Shown in pieces: positions 31,732 through 42,355 of a DNA stretch of 64,000 nucleotides. A program made the translations under genes and the position numbers. Position 1 is the stretch's first letter. Each line of letters starts with the position of its first letter. Below the pieces are notes generated by a model. The model worked only from the letters and a program-made list of their open reading frames with translations, did no database searches and was not told the origin of the DNA. The DNA comes from Pseudopithomyces maydicus. Its lineage: Eukaryota; Ascomycota; Dothideomycetes; Pleosporales; Didymosphaeriaceae. The stretch is taken from the NCBI GenBank assembly GCA_026873275.1, contig JANTUC010000002.1, positions 1 to 64,000 on the forward strand, read 5' to 3'.

Positions 31732-32211
31732 GAAACCCATCATGTGTGCGAGAAAAATCATCAAAAAGATTCATCAATGTTAGCTGCAGCGCACTGTTCG
31801 GTGACAACTTTCTTTCTGTTATACTGTAAGTCAGATGAGTTGATATGTTCAATTTGAGTCAAAGACATCCATTAGTGCATTAGGGATTGCATTCAGCCCA
31901 TGTAAATCAATGTGCTGTTGAGAGTTATACTCGCTGTCATTCTCCACAGTTCTTCAAGACGACACGAGGCAGCCTCGGGCCAGACCGTTGGCCCCAGGCT
32001 CTATTTACTGGCGGCCGGCAAAACGAGGTGATCTACGTCTGCGGCCCTTCTAAATTCGAGTATATTCGACCGCTTTTCTATCTTCAGTCTCCACAAAAGC
32101 AACTTGATTCTAGATGGAGCATTTTGTTTCAGAAATTCGACGCAAATCCTCAATATTTTCCATTCTAGTTTCAATGATGGCAATCAACCTAGGCGAACCC
32201 AGTCCCATTAA
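31732..32211. other. Intergenic, no gene seen
   Basis: A 480-bp gap lies between the small secreted protein gene and the convergent DUF829 gene. The frames in it (31887-32168 plus, 32183-32001 minus) mirror each other and lack support. Confidence 0.5.
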
Positions 32212-33045
32212 TCACAGCTTTGATTTTGCCCAGGCTGCTCTCATAGTCTTTTTGTACTCATCTTCGTGTTTTACCATGTGATTGCAGTGCGGAGTGTCGT
32301 CGTACATCAACATAATAACCTCCCAACCCTCACTGTGAGCCTCCTCTGCGTGACTCATTACATCCTCCCATGGTATCATTTTATCCGATTTGGAAGCGAA
32401 ATAACATATCCTTTTATACCCTTCTTCCTCCGGTTCTCCAACTCTCAGCAACTGCTCGTCGATTGCACTATTGCGCGAATACTCCTCAGTCCTTTGGTAT
32501 CTTCCAATTGCGATCGATATCTCATTCAAAAGTATCGTGACGCTAAAAACTGATGGACCCAGAACGTTGAACACGAGACCACCGGGGGATGAGGCTATGG
32601 CGCTGTTGTAGTTTTGTTTGACTCCTCCTTTGCCGAAAGAGCTGTCGAATGTAAGACCAACTACAGGTAATGGCATCTTGAATTCTCTCTTGAAGAGATG
32701 CGTGAGATGCGCCACGGTGGTTGCGCCTGCATTTGAGAAACTATGGAGGAGAATACGAGGGCGAGCCTCGCCACACTCATCATACACAGCCCGTATTGCT
32801 TTGATCGCCGGTCGCATGGCTCGTCGCTGAGCCCCAATTGTCTGGAACAAGCCATTCAGTGGACTCTCTATGAGCAAGATTTTTGAATCCGGAGCTATCT
32901 CGGCGTATGCCTCTGTATACTTGGTGATATGTTTTGGGATTGCACCCAGCCACGTCGCGAGGATGATGAGATGACCCGGTGCAGCAGCTGCCGGGATGTA
33001 AAGTGACGTGGAAGCCCCGAGCGATACAAAATTCAGTACAGCCAT
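32212..33045 (-). CDS. DUF829 (TMEM53/PaxU-like) alpha/beta-hydrolase-fold protein
   Basis: This single exon of 277 residues starts MAVLNFVSLGAS. The segment HLIILATWLGAIPKHITKYTEAY matches the start of DUF829 proteins. HSFSNAGA near residues 101-108 is the nucleophile-elbow-like turn, and the end HCNHMVKHEDEY matches the family's conserved His region. In fungi such proteins are often labelled PaxU because one lies in the paxilline cluster; the reaction is unknown. There is no signal peptide; mammalian TMEM53 is at the nuclear envelope. No indole-diterpene genes are nearby, so a role in such a pathway is not suggested here. Confidence 0.85.
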   Translation of the reverse strand: MAVLNFVSLGASTSLYIPAAAAPGHLIILATWLGAIPKHITKYTEAYAEIAPDSKILLIESPLNGLFQTIGAQRRAMRPAIKAIRAVYDECGEARPRILLHSFSNAGATTVAHLTHLFKREFKMPLPVVGLTFDSSFGKGGVKQNYNSAIASSPGGLVFNVLGPSVFSVTILLNEISIAIGRYQRTEEYSRNSAIDEQLLRVGEPEEEGYKRICYFASKSDKMIPWEDVMSHAEEAHSEGWEVIMLMYDDTPHCNHMVKHEDEYKKTMRAAWAKSKL

Positions 33046-33984
33046 GATTTTGTGTTTGAGAGAAGATGAAGATTTTCAAACCGATCTCAATGTGTCCCAG
33101 AGTCAAGAGTTCTTAGGGTAGGAGGGGCTGGTCAACCGTGCCACGGGGCAAACAATTGACTAAGCCAAATCTGGTCAAGGCTCAATGAACTCGAGAAGCC
33201 GAAGATATGTGAATGAATGTAAATTTTCATAACTCATCAAGAGTTCTGACTTTTCGATCTTTCCGAGAATATTCAGGGTACATTCAATTTCATTCCTGTC
33301 ATAGTGTGTCTTCAAGAACTGTTCAAAGCAGTCATTGTGGTCATCGCACCTGGGCACACTGGTGACCAGGCTGCGACTTGCACCAGTTTTTGTGTAAATA
33401 CCCGGGTTAGTGTCGATCATCCACAACATGCACGAATCATATTCAGCACCCCCATCCCCCACTTTCATCATATTTCCGAGCTCAGTCGCAACCATCGAAG
33501 GGTAATCCTGACACAAAGCCTATCCAATTGTTGCTATGAGTTCATGTGTAGCTGCTTCAATCATCCTCCCGAAATGAGCTAGGCCGAATTGATGTATTAT
33601 TGAAGCAGCAACTTCTTTTATTTCTCTTTGAGGCCCAAGTATATAACTCCGGATTCGATTTGTGTGTATACTCGACTTCCACCACCTCCACCATCATTGC
33701 TGAATTTGCCGCTGGATTGGCACGAATCAAAGATGATCTCGTCCTATCAATTTGCATGATATGAGTCATCGTTATCTACAAGTACATCTTGATTGGAGAG
33801 CCTTGTGTGGCGAAACATCTTCTAGGATCTGCGCACTGCAAGGCTGAGGATCTTTTCGTATTTCCAGCCGCGGCTGAGCAAGACAAGATCCTGATTTCTC
33901 GACACTTCAAATCCGTCCATCGAACCTCAAGTTCTTTTCAGTGTCGCTTCCAAGCAAACAGCAGTATCATAAGCCGCAGCAACG
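33046..33984. other. Intergenic with one unsupported short frame
   Basis: The minus-strand frame 33516-33175 (113 codons) has six cysteines but no signal peptide and no recognised domain. I do not call it a gene. The remainder is promoter-like DNA between two divergent genes. Confidence 0.45.
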
Positions 33985-36832
33985 ATGAGTCGCAACGCTA
34001 CTGGTCAGATGCCTACCAATGGATCCTTTGGTGGAGATGAATTCTCAAACAACCTCTTTTCTGATCTAGCGCCCCTCCTTACCCTATTTGGAGAACAAGT
34101 CACCAAACAGTTCTTGAGCATGAGCATGGGATGGGCAGATGATATACTTCTTGCCATGGGCCCGCTCGGCATAATGACCGTAATCGTCAGTACCATTCGA
34201 GTCGGGCGCGTTAAGGTTTTGAAAGCGTTTGTTGGCAGGTTGGTGTCTCAAGCAATAGTTATCAACACCGACAAGAATTAATGTATACGTCGAGCCCGAG
34301 AAAGCAGGGCAAATGCCGAGAAAGAAATCCTATCTTCAACCTCAGAAGATGTGTGCGAGTTGTGGACAGGTCGGGAAGTTGTTCGTGAGTTCGGTAATCC
34401 TGAAGGCATGAAGGATTTGATCCTATTGGAAAAGCCTATTGAAATGGATACCAACTCAATACGAGAAACAAGAAGATCAGCCTACGCCCAAAGCTTGGGG
34501 TCAACACAAGTGCTGGATATCCATTCCGCATGTAATAACAAAGTCTTAACTAGCAACAACATGGACCGTGAACAGTTGATCGACATAAGCAGTGGTGCAC
34601 CAAACATCGCACTCAACATCCGGAATTCTACGGCTTCGTCGGGAGAGCTAATTACATTCGCTATTTTCGGCACGATGCTTCAAATCGGAGGCCTAGTATT
34701 TCCTGCAATCACGACCTACATTCTGAAATGGGGAAAGGGTGGTTCAGCGATAGCGAGTTACGGATATCCATGCTTTGCGGCTGGTACCATGGCTGTCATC
34801 TGGGGAATGGTCTTTTGCGGTCGCGTGATTGAAGGGAGCACCACTGAACATGAATTTAATTTATCTAGAGAAAGGCAAAAAGGACATCAGGGGAGGGTAC
34901 AGATTATGCGACTCCAGAGAGCCTGCACGGTTAGCGATCAGCATTTCCCATCTTTTGCAATTTTCAACTCGGCTCAAGATATTCGAATTCGAACTTCACG
35001 ACTAAACAATATCGATTATAGGTAAGGAGGTGGTTCCTATACATAATCGCATGCTAATTATCCGGACCTAGTCGAATGGCTACATTTGGTACATTGACGG
35101 CCGTAGTCGGATTTGTGGCACAGTTTGTCGGCTTACGCGCGTTGCATTGGTCCGCAACGATATTCCAATTAGGTGTTATGCTGATCATGACTATCGTAAG
35201 GTCGTGGGTCCGCCGTGGACTCGCGGCAGATCCCGAGTTCTATGAGCTTCTGGATGGTCACGAACTCTCCTGGGTTGTGTTGTACATTCTGTGCAACAAC
35301 GAGAAAGGTTGGTTAGAAATATCGACACCTAAGCGCAAATCTTTAAAGAAGTCTTTCGAGAGAATCTCACCATACGTGGTATGGAACAAACCCAGCAAAG
35401 ATGCGCCAGCGACTCAGTCATTTGATAGAATACTGGACTCGATAGTACGTTGGGAGCCTCTCACGGCCTATAGGGACATGGAAGCCCTACGATACCTAGA
35501 TCCGGAGGATTCACCACTTGAATTGACTCGTTTCACCCGGGTCTTTCATGGAATTCCTGCTCGTAAGCACAATGATAACGATGGCAAAAGTGTTCAAGCT
35601 CATACCCGACCACTGGAAATATTTCGGGATCTTCAGCGGCTAGCACCAATAATGGGCGAAGCCGTACACGATGCTAATAGTGTTGCTTTAGCTATGGAAC
35701 GTACTATGGCGTTTCTTGAAAAATCTGATCACGTGTTGTGGCATGATAAGGGAGGACCCTTCATGCACCACGAACCTCACAACTTTAAGTTTTATGTGGA
35801 TCTTATCGTTGGATCTTATTGTCTTGGGAATACTGCAGAGATGCAGCAGCTCGAATTTCAGTTGACCGGCGAGCTTCCGAATCATGGGGCCAGTTCTGAT
35901 GCGAATGAGCGGAGAAACCATGTTTGGACTGCAGACAGAGAAAGTTATGCGGCGTTTATATCCATTTGGTTATTTGCATTAGAGCTGCGCAGATCTGTAG
36001 TCGCTCAACTCTTTCCTGACTCCAGATCGGTAGATGGGCATTTTTCAGAAATAATGGTTGGTGGAGCTATGCTCCAGGCAACGGTAGGCTACCACTCAGA
36101 AACTATAAACTACCGCCATGATTACGTTCGTATCTTAGGCTCAGATCATTCCAACCGCCATGATTACGTTCGTATCTTAGGCTCAGATCATTCCACTCCC
36201 CATGAGCCTAAAAGATGGAATTCGACTGCGCTAAAGCATTGGATTCCGGGTCGAATCATGACGAGTAATCCTATGGGTCTATCGACAAGATCCGAAGACG
36301 GGCCCAGAGCCATTAATGAGCCAGGAAATTCTTGGGTCATTTGGGGTGCTAAGAACGCTAGTATGTTTGCGTAAGTAGGTATTTTTCTCAGCTTCCACTT
36401 TTGTGAATGCACCAGCAGTATTTTGATTTATAGAACAGTACACAAGCTCCCCATACCTCAGGAGAGAGTGACTCTTCGTTGTACGATATTGTGATCCAGA
36501 CAAGGTCGGATACAAGTCTCTCCCAAAACTGTGCTCTCGATTTATTTGGGTACTTCATGGACGCGGTAGCCGCTAAGATTCAAAAGTTGGGGGGTCGCAC
36601 CCGGTCCATCTCTAATGAACAGCTTGAGGACATCCCTACGGAGCGCTGGAGCAACTCAGTCTTAGAATCTATCGCCAACGAATGCGTCATGGCCGGATTA
36701 GCTCATGATGTAGCTGAAGCGTATACAGTCATCATTCCGGCCTTCATGAAGCATAATCTCTTGCCAACTGGACCACACGATGTACTCGAATTCACTCGAG
36801 ACAACGCAAACCCCGATGTCGATATCCAGTAG
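33985..36832 (+). CDS. Conserved fungal multi-pass membrane protein, function unknown
   Basis: Four exons: 33985-34238, about 34293-35021, 35072-36370 and 36439-36832, giving close to 890 residues. The N terminus carries DLAPLLTLFGEQVTKQF followed by a membrane helix (ILLAMGPLGIMTVIVS). The conserved segment CELWTGREVVREFGNPE comes next, as in a large family of ascomycete proteins without assigned function. Four more hydrophobic helices follow (FAIFGTMLQIGGLVFPA, FAAGTMAVIWGMVF, TAVVGFVAQFVGL, FQLGVMLIMTIV), then a soluble C-terminal half. Intron 2 (35022-35071) and intron 3 (36371-36438) are canonical. Intron 1 has a GT donor at 34239, but the only frame-preserving acceptor reads CG (34291-34292) instead of AG. 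A 42-bp in-frame duplication lies in exon 3. The gene may be real and mis-sequenced at that site, or damaged. Confidence 0.7.
36113..36195 (+). repeat. In-frame 42-bp tandem duplication in coding sequence
   Basis: Units 36113-36154 and 36155-36195 are identical over 41 bases. They duplicate 14 residues (RHDYVRILGSDHSN) in the membrane protein gene. Perfect identity implies a very recent event. Confidence 0.92.
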
Positions 36833-38147
36833 GGTATATATAAGTTGGGTTCCTCGCACAATGGATTTCACACTAGTTTTACCGCCTATTTATCACATTA
36901 CACACCACCCTTCTCCAACTATACATACAACTTGAACATCTAGCTAGCTAGCTAGCCATACAACACGTGACTCACGTTTCTTATATAGCGTCTTTACCGT
37001 CGTGTATTCAAACACGCCTCACATCACAACGATAGCAAAAGACCAAAAGACCGAATAAACACATCTGACGCATAATACTACATTCACCCTCTTACGTTTA
37101 GTGTATCATTTCAGTATTTACTATCAGATTCATTGCGTCTAGTTTGCCCTTAGCTAGAGTCAGTATAACCTGTATAAGTCCTTGGGACGTCGATTGAAAT
37201 ACTAAAAACTCACGTATGATTTCCGCCATTCATTCTCTCGGCATACCATCCTAATAGTAGAAAAGATGTCACCGGCACGAGCTCAGAGGAAACTAAAGGC
37301 CAGGTCAACCAAACCATGATACTGTTAATTAATTAGAATAGCCTTTATACTTATTTATAGTCTTCGAATAACGTTGTAAAAAATCTGTACAGGTCGTGCC
37401 GACTCCAGCCAAAGGCAAATCAGACGTACTGAATTGAACAACGAAGAGAACCTAATGATGGACTAAAAGGAGAGGGTAGAAGTAATTAATAAAAGGGTGG
37501 AGAACATTTTGGGGCAGTAGGATAGATAGTTGTCCTAGTACTATAGAAGCTAGAGAGCATATTTATACTTATTTATACACAAACGTTTCCAACTATAATA
37601 AGAGGGGACAACAACTTTCTTCTTAAACCTTTCTTTTATCTAGTTAGCTACATATGTACTTTGTTGCTACTTTTTATTTTTCAAAAAAAAAGGGGAAACC
37701 AAAACACATCACCGATACTCGCACGGAGCAATCAACATCGATATATACATACATTCCGCGACCCAGTTCATCCAAACACATAAAGTCACAACTAGCCGAA
37801 CTGAAGGCGGGCAAGCATAATTTCCAAAACACAAAAGTAAAAAAAAAGGGAGAAAAAAAAAGACTCGTTATAGTATATATGCTTATATACGCCCGTTTTC
37901 AATCGTTATAAGAGGGTAGGGGTTGACAGCTTCTTCTCCACTATATATACATTTTTATTTAGTTAGCTACTCTGCTGCCGCTTTCTTTGAACACAAAACA
38001 CAAAACACAAAACGCATGGTATGTATATATGCACGCTCAAGGCCGGATATCTCGCTAAATTCACGCAATCATGCATATTCTCCTGATCCTCATCCATTAA
38101 GCCAAGCTAAGTCTAAGCCAGGCTTTACAATGCTGAAAACCCTCATC
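36833..38147. other. Intergenic, AT-rich, with a dispersed repeat at its right end
   Basis: There is no gene. The stretch has simple-sequence patches (ctagctagctagctagc near 36942, A runs near 37682 and 37841). The segment 37890-38019 is one copy of a dispersed repeat described separately. A related but poorer copy may lie at about 37603-37690. Confidence 0.6.
37890..38019 (+). repeat. Dispersed repeat, copy 1 of an inverted pair
   Basis: This segment matches the reverse complement of 49341-49462 over about 120 bp. Shared blocks include CCCGTTTTCAATCGT, GGGGTTGACAGCTT and GCTACTCTGCTGCCGCTTTC. Most differences are transitions and small gaps. No coding potential is seen. Confidence 0.85.
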
Positions 38148-40065
38148 TCATCTCATCTCAGCCCAGCCCAACCTCGCCTTCTTCCCCGCCCGCTCCCCAC
38201 CCCCAACCTCAGTATCGACCCTCGTCGTCACGGCCTTGACCTCTCCCTCGTTCTTCTTCCCCTTGCCCTTCCCCTTGACTCCCCACGGCGCCTCAATCGA
38301 GAAGGCGAAAACCTCTCGATCCGCCCTTCCGCCCCGTGCCTTCTTGCTCCGCTCCCCTTCCCGCTCCCCCTCATCCGCAACAACGTGCCTATCGACCACG
38401 CTCTTCACCCTGCCCTCCCTCTCCGCAGCCTTCTTATCCGAAAGACTGAAGATGCTCTCCCTGCCCCCGTTTTCCTTTGTCTTTGTCTTCTCCTTATCCC
38501 CTTGCACCTCAGACCCGCCATCTCCTTCCTCCTCCTCGCTCTCCTCGCTGAAATTCCACATGAGTCCCAACTCCCCGCGCACCAGCGCCGTCAACCACAA
38601 GCTACCCAGCACGCCGGGAACCAGGTACAGAAGCGCTGGCTGCGCGTGGCCCCACACGTGCATGACGCCCAGGGTGGTCAGCATCCCGAGGACGTACCCC
38701 ACCAGACTGGCCTTGAAGTACGTCTTCGGAAACGTAAACGGCGGCTCTGCGGTCTCGCTGCCTGGTGCGGCGCGCCACAGCGGGCTGCCGAAGAGGGAGT
38801 GCGACCAGAAGTGGTCGGTCCAGCGGCCGGCGAGGGAGTGGTACGTTGCTTTTGTGAGGGTGGGAGGGGCGGTGGAGTCGGGGGATGGGACGCGGGTCTG
38901 GCGGCGGAGGTAGAAGACGAAGAGGTCGAAGCGGAGGGCGAGGCCGATCATGATGCCGGGGAGGACGACGTCGCCGAGGCCGAGCATTGCGTATTGGGAT
39001 TTTGAGGTTGAGGGGGATTCGGGGCGGGGGAAGACGAGCTTGATGGGGGCGTCGATGGACTGCGCGACGGTGACCATCATGGGGCTGTGTGCTTGTTAGC
39101 ATGATTGATGCTTGGAGGTTGGAAAGAAAGCGGAGAGCCACTTACGTGAAGAACACGAAGTAGATGTCGTAGAAGAACAGCGCGCCCAGTATCAAGCTCC
39201 CGGTGGCAAACGTCGTCGGCGACATAAGCTGCAACGCGGCATACGAGAACCCGAAGCCGATCAAGTTCGTCAGGTACCACGGCTTATCCACAAAGTTGAA
39301 GTACGCCCACACGGCCACCGACACGGCGGCTCCCACCATCCCGTGCGGCCCCAGCAGCACCTTCCCCGAAAACACCTTGTGCATGTACAGCCTCAACGTC
39401 CACTTGTTCCCCGGCATCCCGCGATCCGACCACAGCAGCCTGCGCACGCCCTCCGACACCGGGACGTACGACAGGAAACCCGGCAGCGGCGACGCGAGCG
39501 GCGCCTTCCCCTTGGTCTCGCCCGCCACGGGGACAGCAACGGCCTGCTTCTGGTCGACATGGTAGAGCGCGCCGCCGCGCACAAATCGTCGAGGATATAT
39601 AATTGAGTGACCGATGTCCAGGGCGTCCGTAATCAGCCTGGAGACAGCAAACACGCCGAACACCGCAAAGTACCAATTCAGCACCAGATTCAGATAATGC
39701 GGATCCTTCAGCCACTTGAGCAAAAAGTACAGCGCGGCCAGCGCGCACCCTGCAAACAACGGCATCATGATGGCATCCGCGGGGGCGAGCCCCTCCATCT
39801 TGTGCTCCTCCTCTTCGTCGTCGTCCTCGTCTTCCTCATCACTACCCTCCTCTTCCTCTCCACCGCGTCCCCGTCCCGTCCTTCCACCCTTCTTCTTCCG
39901 GCGCGCGGCCGACGCCGGGCGCGCGAGCGAGGCGTGTGCGCCGGCGTAGATGGGGAATAGCGCCGAGGCGAGCAGATGCGCGTATGTCGGGAGCAACGGC
40001 TGGACGTCTGCGAGGTGGGCGGCTGCGAGGCCCAGGGCGCGCGCCCACGGGCTGGGGTCTTCCAT
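38148..40065 (-). CDS. sppA: Signal peptide peptidase (GXGD intramembrane aspartyl protease)
   Basis: Two exons, 40065-39146 and 39084-38148, join across a 61-bp intron (GTAAGT..CACAG) to 618 residues. The catalytic pair is visible: YD in FFYDIYFVFF (Asp about 300) and GLGD in MLGLGDVVLPG (Asp about 345). The PAL motif QPALLYLVP follows. Hydrophobic helices surround them, as expected of a nine-helix ER protease that cleaves leftover signal peptides and takes part in ER quality control and hypoxic sterol response in Aspergillus. An acidic linker of Glu/Asp runs lies before the first conserved helix. The C-terminal tail is long, charged and Lys/Glu-rich, ending without a KKxx retrieval signal. 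The Met at 40065 was chosen because the upstream frame is low-complexity and unlike the family. Large plus-strand frames here are mirror images of the GC-rich gene. Confidence 0.93.
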
Positions 40066-41128
40066 GGTGGGTAGGTAGGGGAGGTAGGTGGTGGGGGGTG
40101 ACGGGCGGGCGCTGTGGCTTTGCGGACGGACGGCCGCAGGGAAGGTGGGTTGGTGGGTGCGTGCGTGGGCGGTGGTGCGTGGGTAGGGTAGGCCGACGTC
40201 TGCCGAGGGCAGGGCTGCTAGGCTACCTACTGGGTAGGTAGGGTAGGTAAGAGAGAAATTAGCGGCGTCGGTGAGCGGTGGTAAAAAAAAAATGGATGGT
40301 AATTTAAGAAGGAGAGAAAAAAAGGGTGCAAACGGGTGAACGTGCAGCGGTAGAGTTGAAACGGCGGCACGGAGAGGCAACGGTGGACTTTTTGGCCGGA
40401 GCAGCGTGCAAACAAAACAAGGCTGACCTGACTGACGCAATTAGGCAGTGGTAGCGAACCCGTTCCTGCGGTTCTTCCCCGCCGCCACGATCGTCAGGGT
40501 CCTTTTTGCTCGCCTTGGCTGCAGGTGCTGCGCCGCTCACGCACCCGTCCGTACCGTGCCTGGCCGTCTACGGTGCATGCTTTGGTGCAGTCTGTGTGGC
40601 TAATTTCGGATGACTCAGGGAAGCTGTGAAAATTTCATGGGACGATGGTATGTGACTGGTATTTACTTGGACTGTATAGTATAGTATAGTATAGTATAGT
40701 ATAGTGTTGCATCTACGACTGCTACCTGCTTGCTTGCTTGCTAGCTTGTTTGCCTGCTAGTTTCCCCCGAACAAAAGGAGAAGAGCGCTCGTGTGCCTCG
40801 TGAGATCGTATGTATGTGTATATGCCATGTGCAGCATACGGTGAAAGGAAATAGTACAAATAGATAGATAGGTACAGAACTTCGACGCGAATCGAAAGTT
40901 CCAACGGGAAAAAACAGAGTCTACATTTTGCAGCATTAAACAAATATACTTGGGTGAAAGGCTGGCAGGAGAAAACGCTGATGTACGCGCAACGACCTCT
41001 GAGCCAAAACAGGCCCGCTGGTCGGTCTCAGGGTCGGCATCGGCTAGGAGACAAAACAACGCTAATAATGTACAGACAGACGAGAGGAAATGGTTGTAGG
41101 GGATTCCAGGCTTCCGAGGTGGGGGTGC
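40066..41128. other. Intergenic, with simple repeats
   Basis: There is no gene. The region holds six perfect TATAG units at 40675-40704 and a GCTT-rich patch just after. It is the 5' region of the peptidase gene and the 3' region of the next minus-strand gene. Confidence 0.6.
40675..40704. repeat. Microsatellite (TATAG)6
   Basis: Six uninterrupted TATAG units, probably length-variable between strains. Confidence 0.9.
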
Positions 41129-42355
41129 CTAACACGGGTTCTGAACTGCTCTTGCCACCCCGGTCGGCATCGAGAAGTCCCGCACCATGTCGAACGACAT
41201 GCCGTCCACGAGAACCCGCTGTTGAGATTGCACGAATATCTCATGGACGTTGGCGAGCGCGCCGCCTTCGAACGGGGATATGGCAGGGATGATTTTTTCC
41301 GATGGTACTTGTCTATCGTGGCCATCGTCTCTTTGTGTAAATGGCATCCTGAATTCGAAATACGAGCCAGTGGAGATTGATGACATGGAAGGAGCCGACG
41401 ATGCTGTTACCAAGGATAGTCGCGAGAAAGCTGATGAGGCGTAGTCTTCCTCGTGCACCGATGGGATATGCTCATCCGACATTCCCGGCAGCCTCGAGTT
41501 GTTTGGGAAGCACGTGCCCTTGGCCGTATCCGGGTCCTCTTCTTCGTTCGGCGTGGATGAAAACAGAAATGTGGAATCGTTCGGCTGTTCATAGTAGCCC
41601 AAGACCGACGGGGTGTATGTATCTATCTTGTGAAGAACGCGCGACGTATCGATGTCCGGCACGGATGGTGCCTCGTCATCAGTCTCATCGTCTGTCGAGC
41701 TCCACGCAGAGAAGGCACTTCTTGCCGGAGGCCGTACTGGTGGAATTTCAATGACGGAAGGAGCGTCCACGTGGCGTCGCATCGATTTTATTGGCGACTG
41801 GGGACGGCTTCGAGGTGTAGGTATGTCTGGACAGGATTGCGGGGAGATGGGGCCACTGGCGCGATACGTCGGTATTGAGTTCAGTTGGGATTTGATGAAT
41901 TGTGCGAGGTGCGCAGAGTAATCGCCCAGAGGACTCGCAGGGGAAACAGGCTTGTGGAAAGGTTCTTCTGTGGATGACCGGGTGGGTGCGACAAGCGTCG
42001 AAGTGCTACGCTCCGTCGCATCGGAGGCATTCGAGGGAACCCGGGAGTGCCGAACGGCTATGGGCTGCGGTGGCGTTGCTAAGACCCCATCGATAGCTTC
42101 CGGCACAACCGAGACGTGCTGCTGCAAAAGATGGTGGATGTGATCTTGCGGCCTGAATGTTTGGATTTCGTCTTTCCGACGGCCGCGCTGCCTGTTAGCC
42201 ATGCGAGTGCGCACCGCAGCTCTGCCCTCGGCGAGAATGAGCTCAGCCTCGGGTGTCGAACATCCCAATGCTTCTGAGATTGGAAACGAGTTGCTTCGTT
42301 TCCGGAGAGTCCGCGGGCGGGGGCTCGAAGTGGGCGACGAGTATCGCTTGTCCAT
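41129..42355 (-). CDS. Serine/proline-rich conserved fungal protein, function unknown
   Basis: This single exon gives 408 residues from the Met at 42355 (MDKRYSSPTS). The frame is open further upstream, but that part is unlike the rest. The protein is rich in Ser, Pro and acidic residues and looks largely disordered. An SPRPRTLRKRSNSFP segment near the N terminus resembles a phosphorylation or nuclear-localisation region, and a short predicted helix HLAQFIKSQL lies in the middle. The C-terminal part (about 340-408) is the most ordered, with EGGALANVHEIF and VLVDGMSFDMVRDF. No known domain, signal peptide or membrane helix is visible. The length of the open frame and the codon pattern support a real gene. 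Confidence 0.7.
   Translation of the reverse strand: MDKRYSSPTSSPRPRTLRKRSNSFPISEALGCSTPEAELILAEGRAAVRTRMANRQRGRRKDEIQTFRPQDHIHHLLQQHVSVVPEAIDGVLATPPQPIAVRHSRVPSNASDATERSTSTLVAPTRSSTEEPFHKPVSPASPLGDYSAHLAQFIKSQLNSIPTYRASGPISPQSCPDIPTPRSRPQSPIKSMRRHVDAPSVIEIPPVRPPARSAFSAWSSTDDETDDEAPSVPDIDTSRVLHKIDTYTPSVLGYYEQPNDSTFLFSSTPNEEEDPDTAKGTCFPNNSRLPGMSDEHIPSVHEEDYASSAFSRLSLVTASSAPSMSSISTGSYFEFRMPFTQRDDGHDRQVPSEKIIPAISPFEGGALANVHEIFVQSQQRVLVDGMSFDMVRDFSMPTGVARAVQNPC

Noticed and set aside
33175..33516. 113-codon minus-strand frame with several cysteines.
   Set aside because: It has no signal peptide, no recognised family and no joining exon; chance is as likely.
37923..39005. Large plus-strand frames over the signal peptide peptidase gene (also 38236-38913 and 39112-39606).
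   Set aside because: They are antisense shadows of a GC-rich gene whose minus-strand protein carries the catalytic YD, GLGD and PAL motifs.
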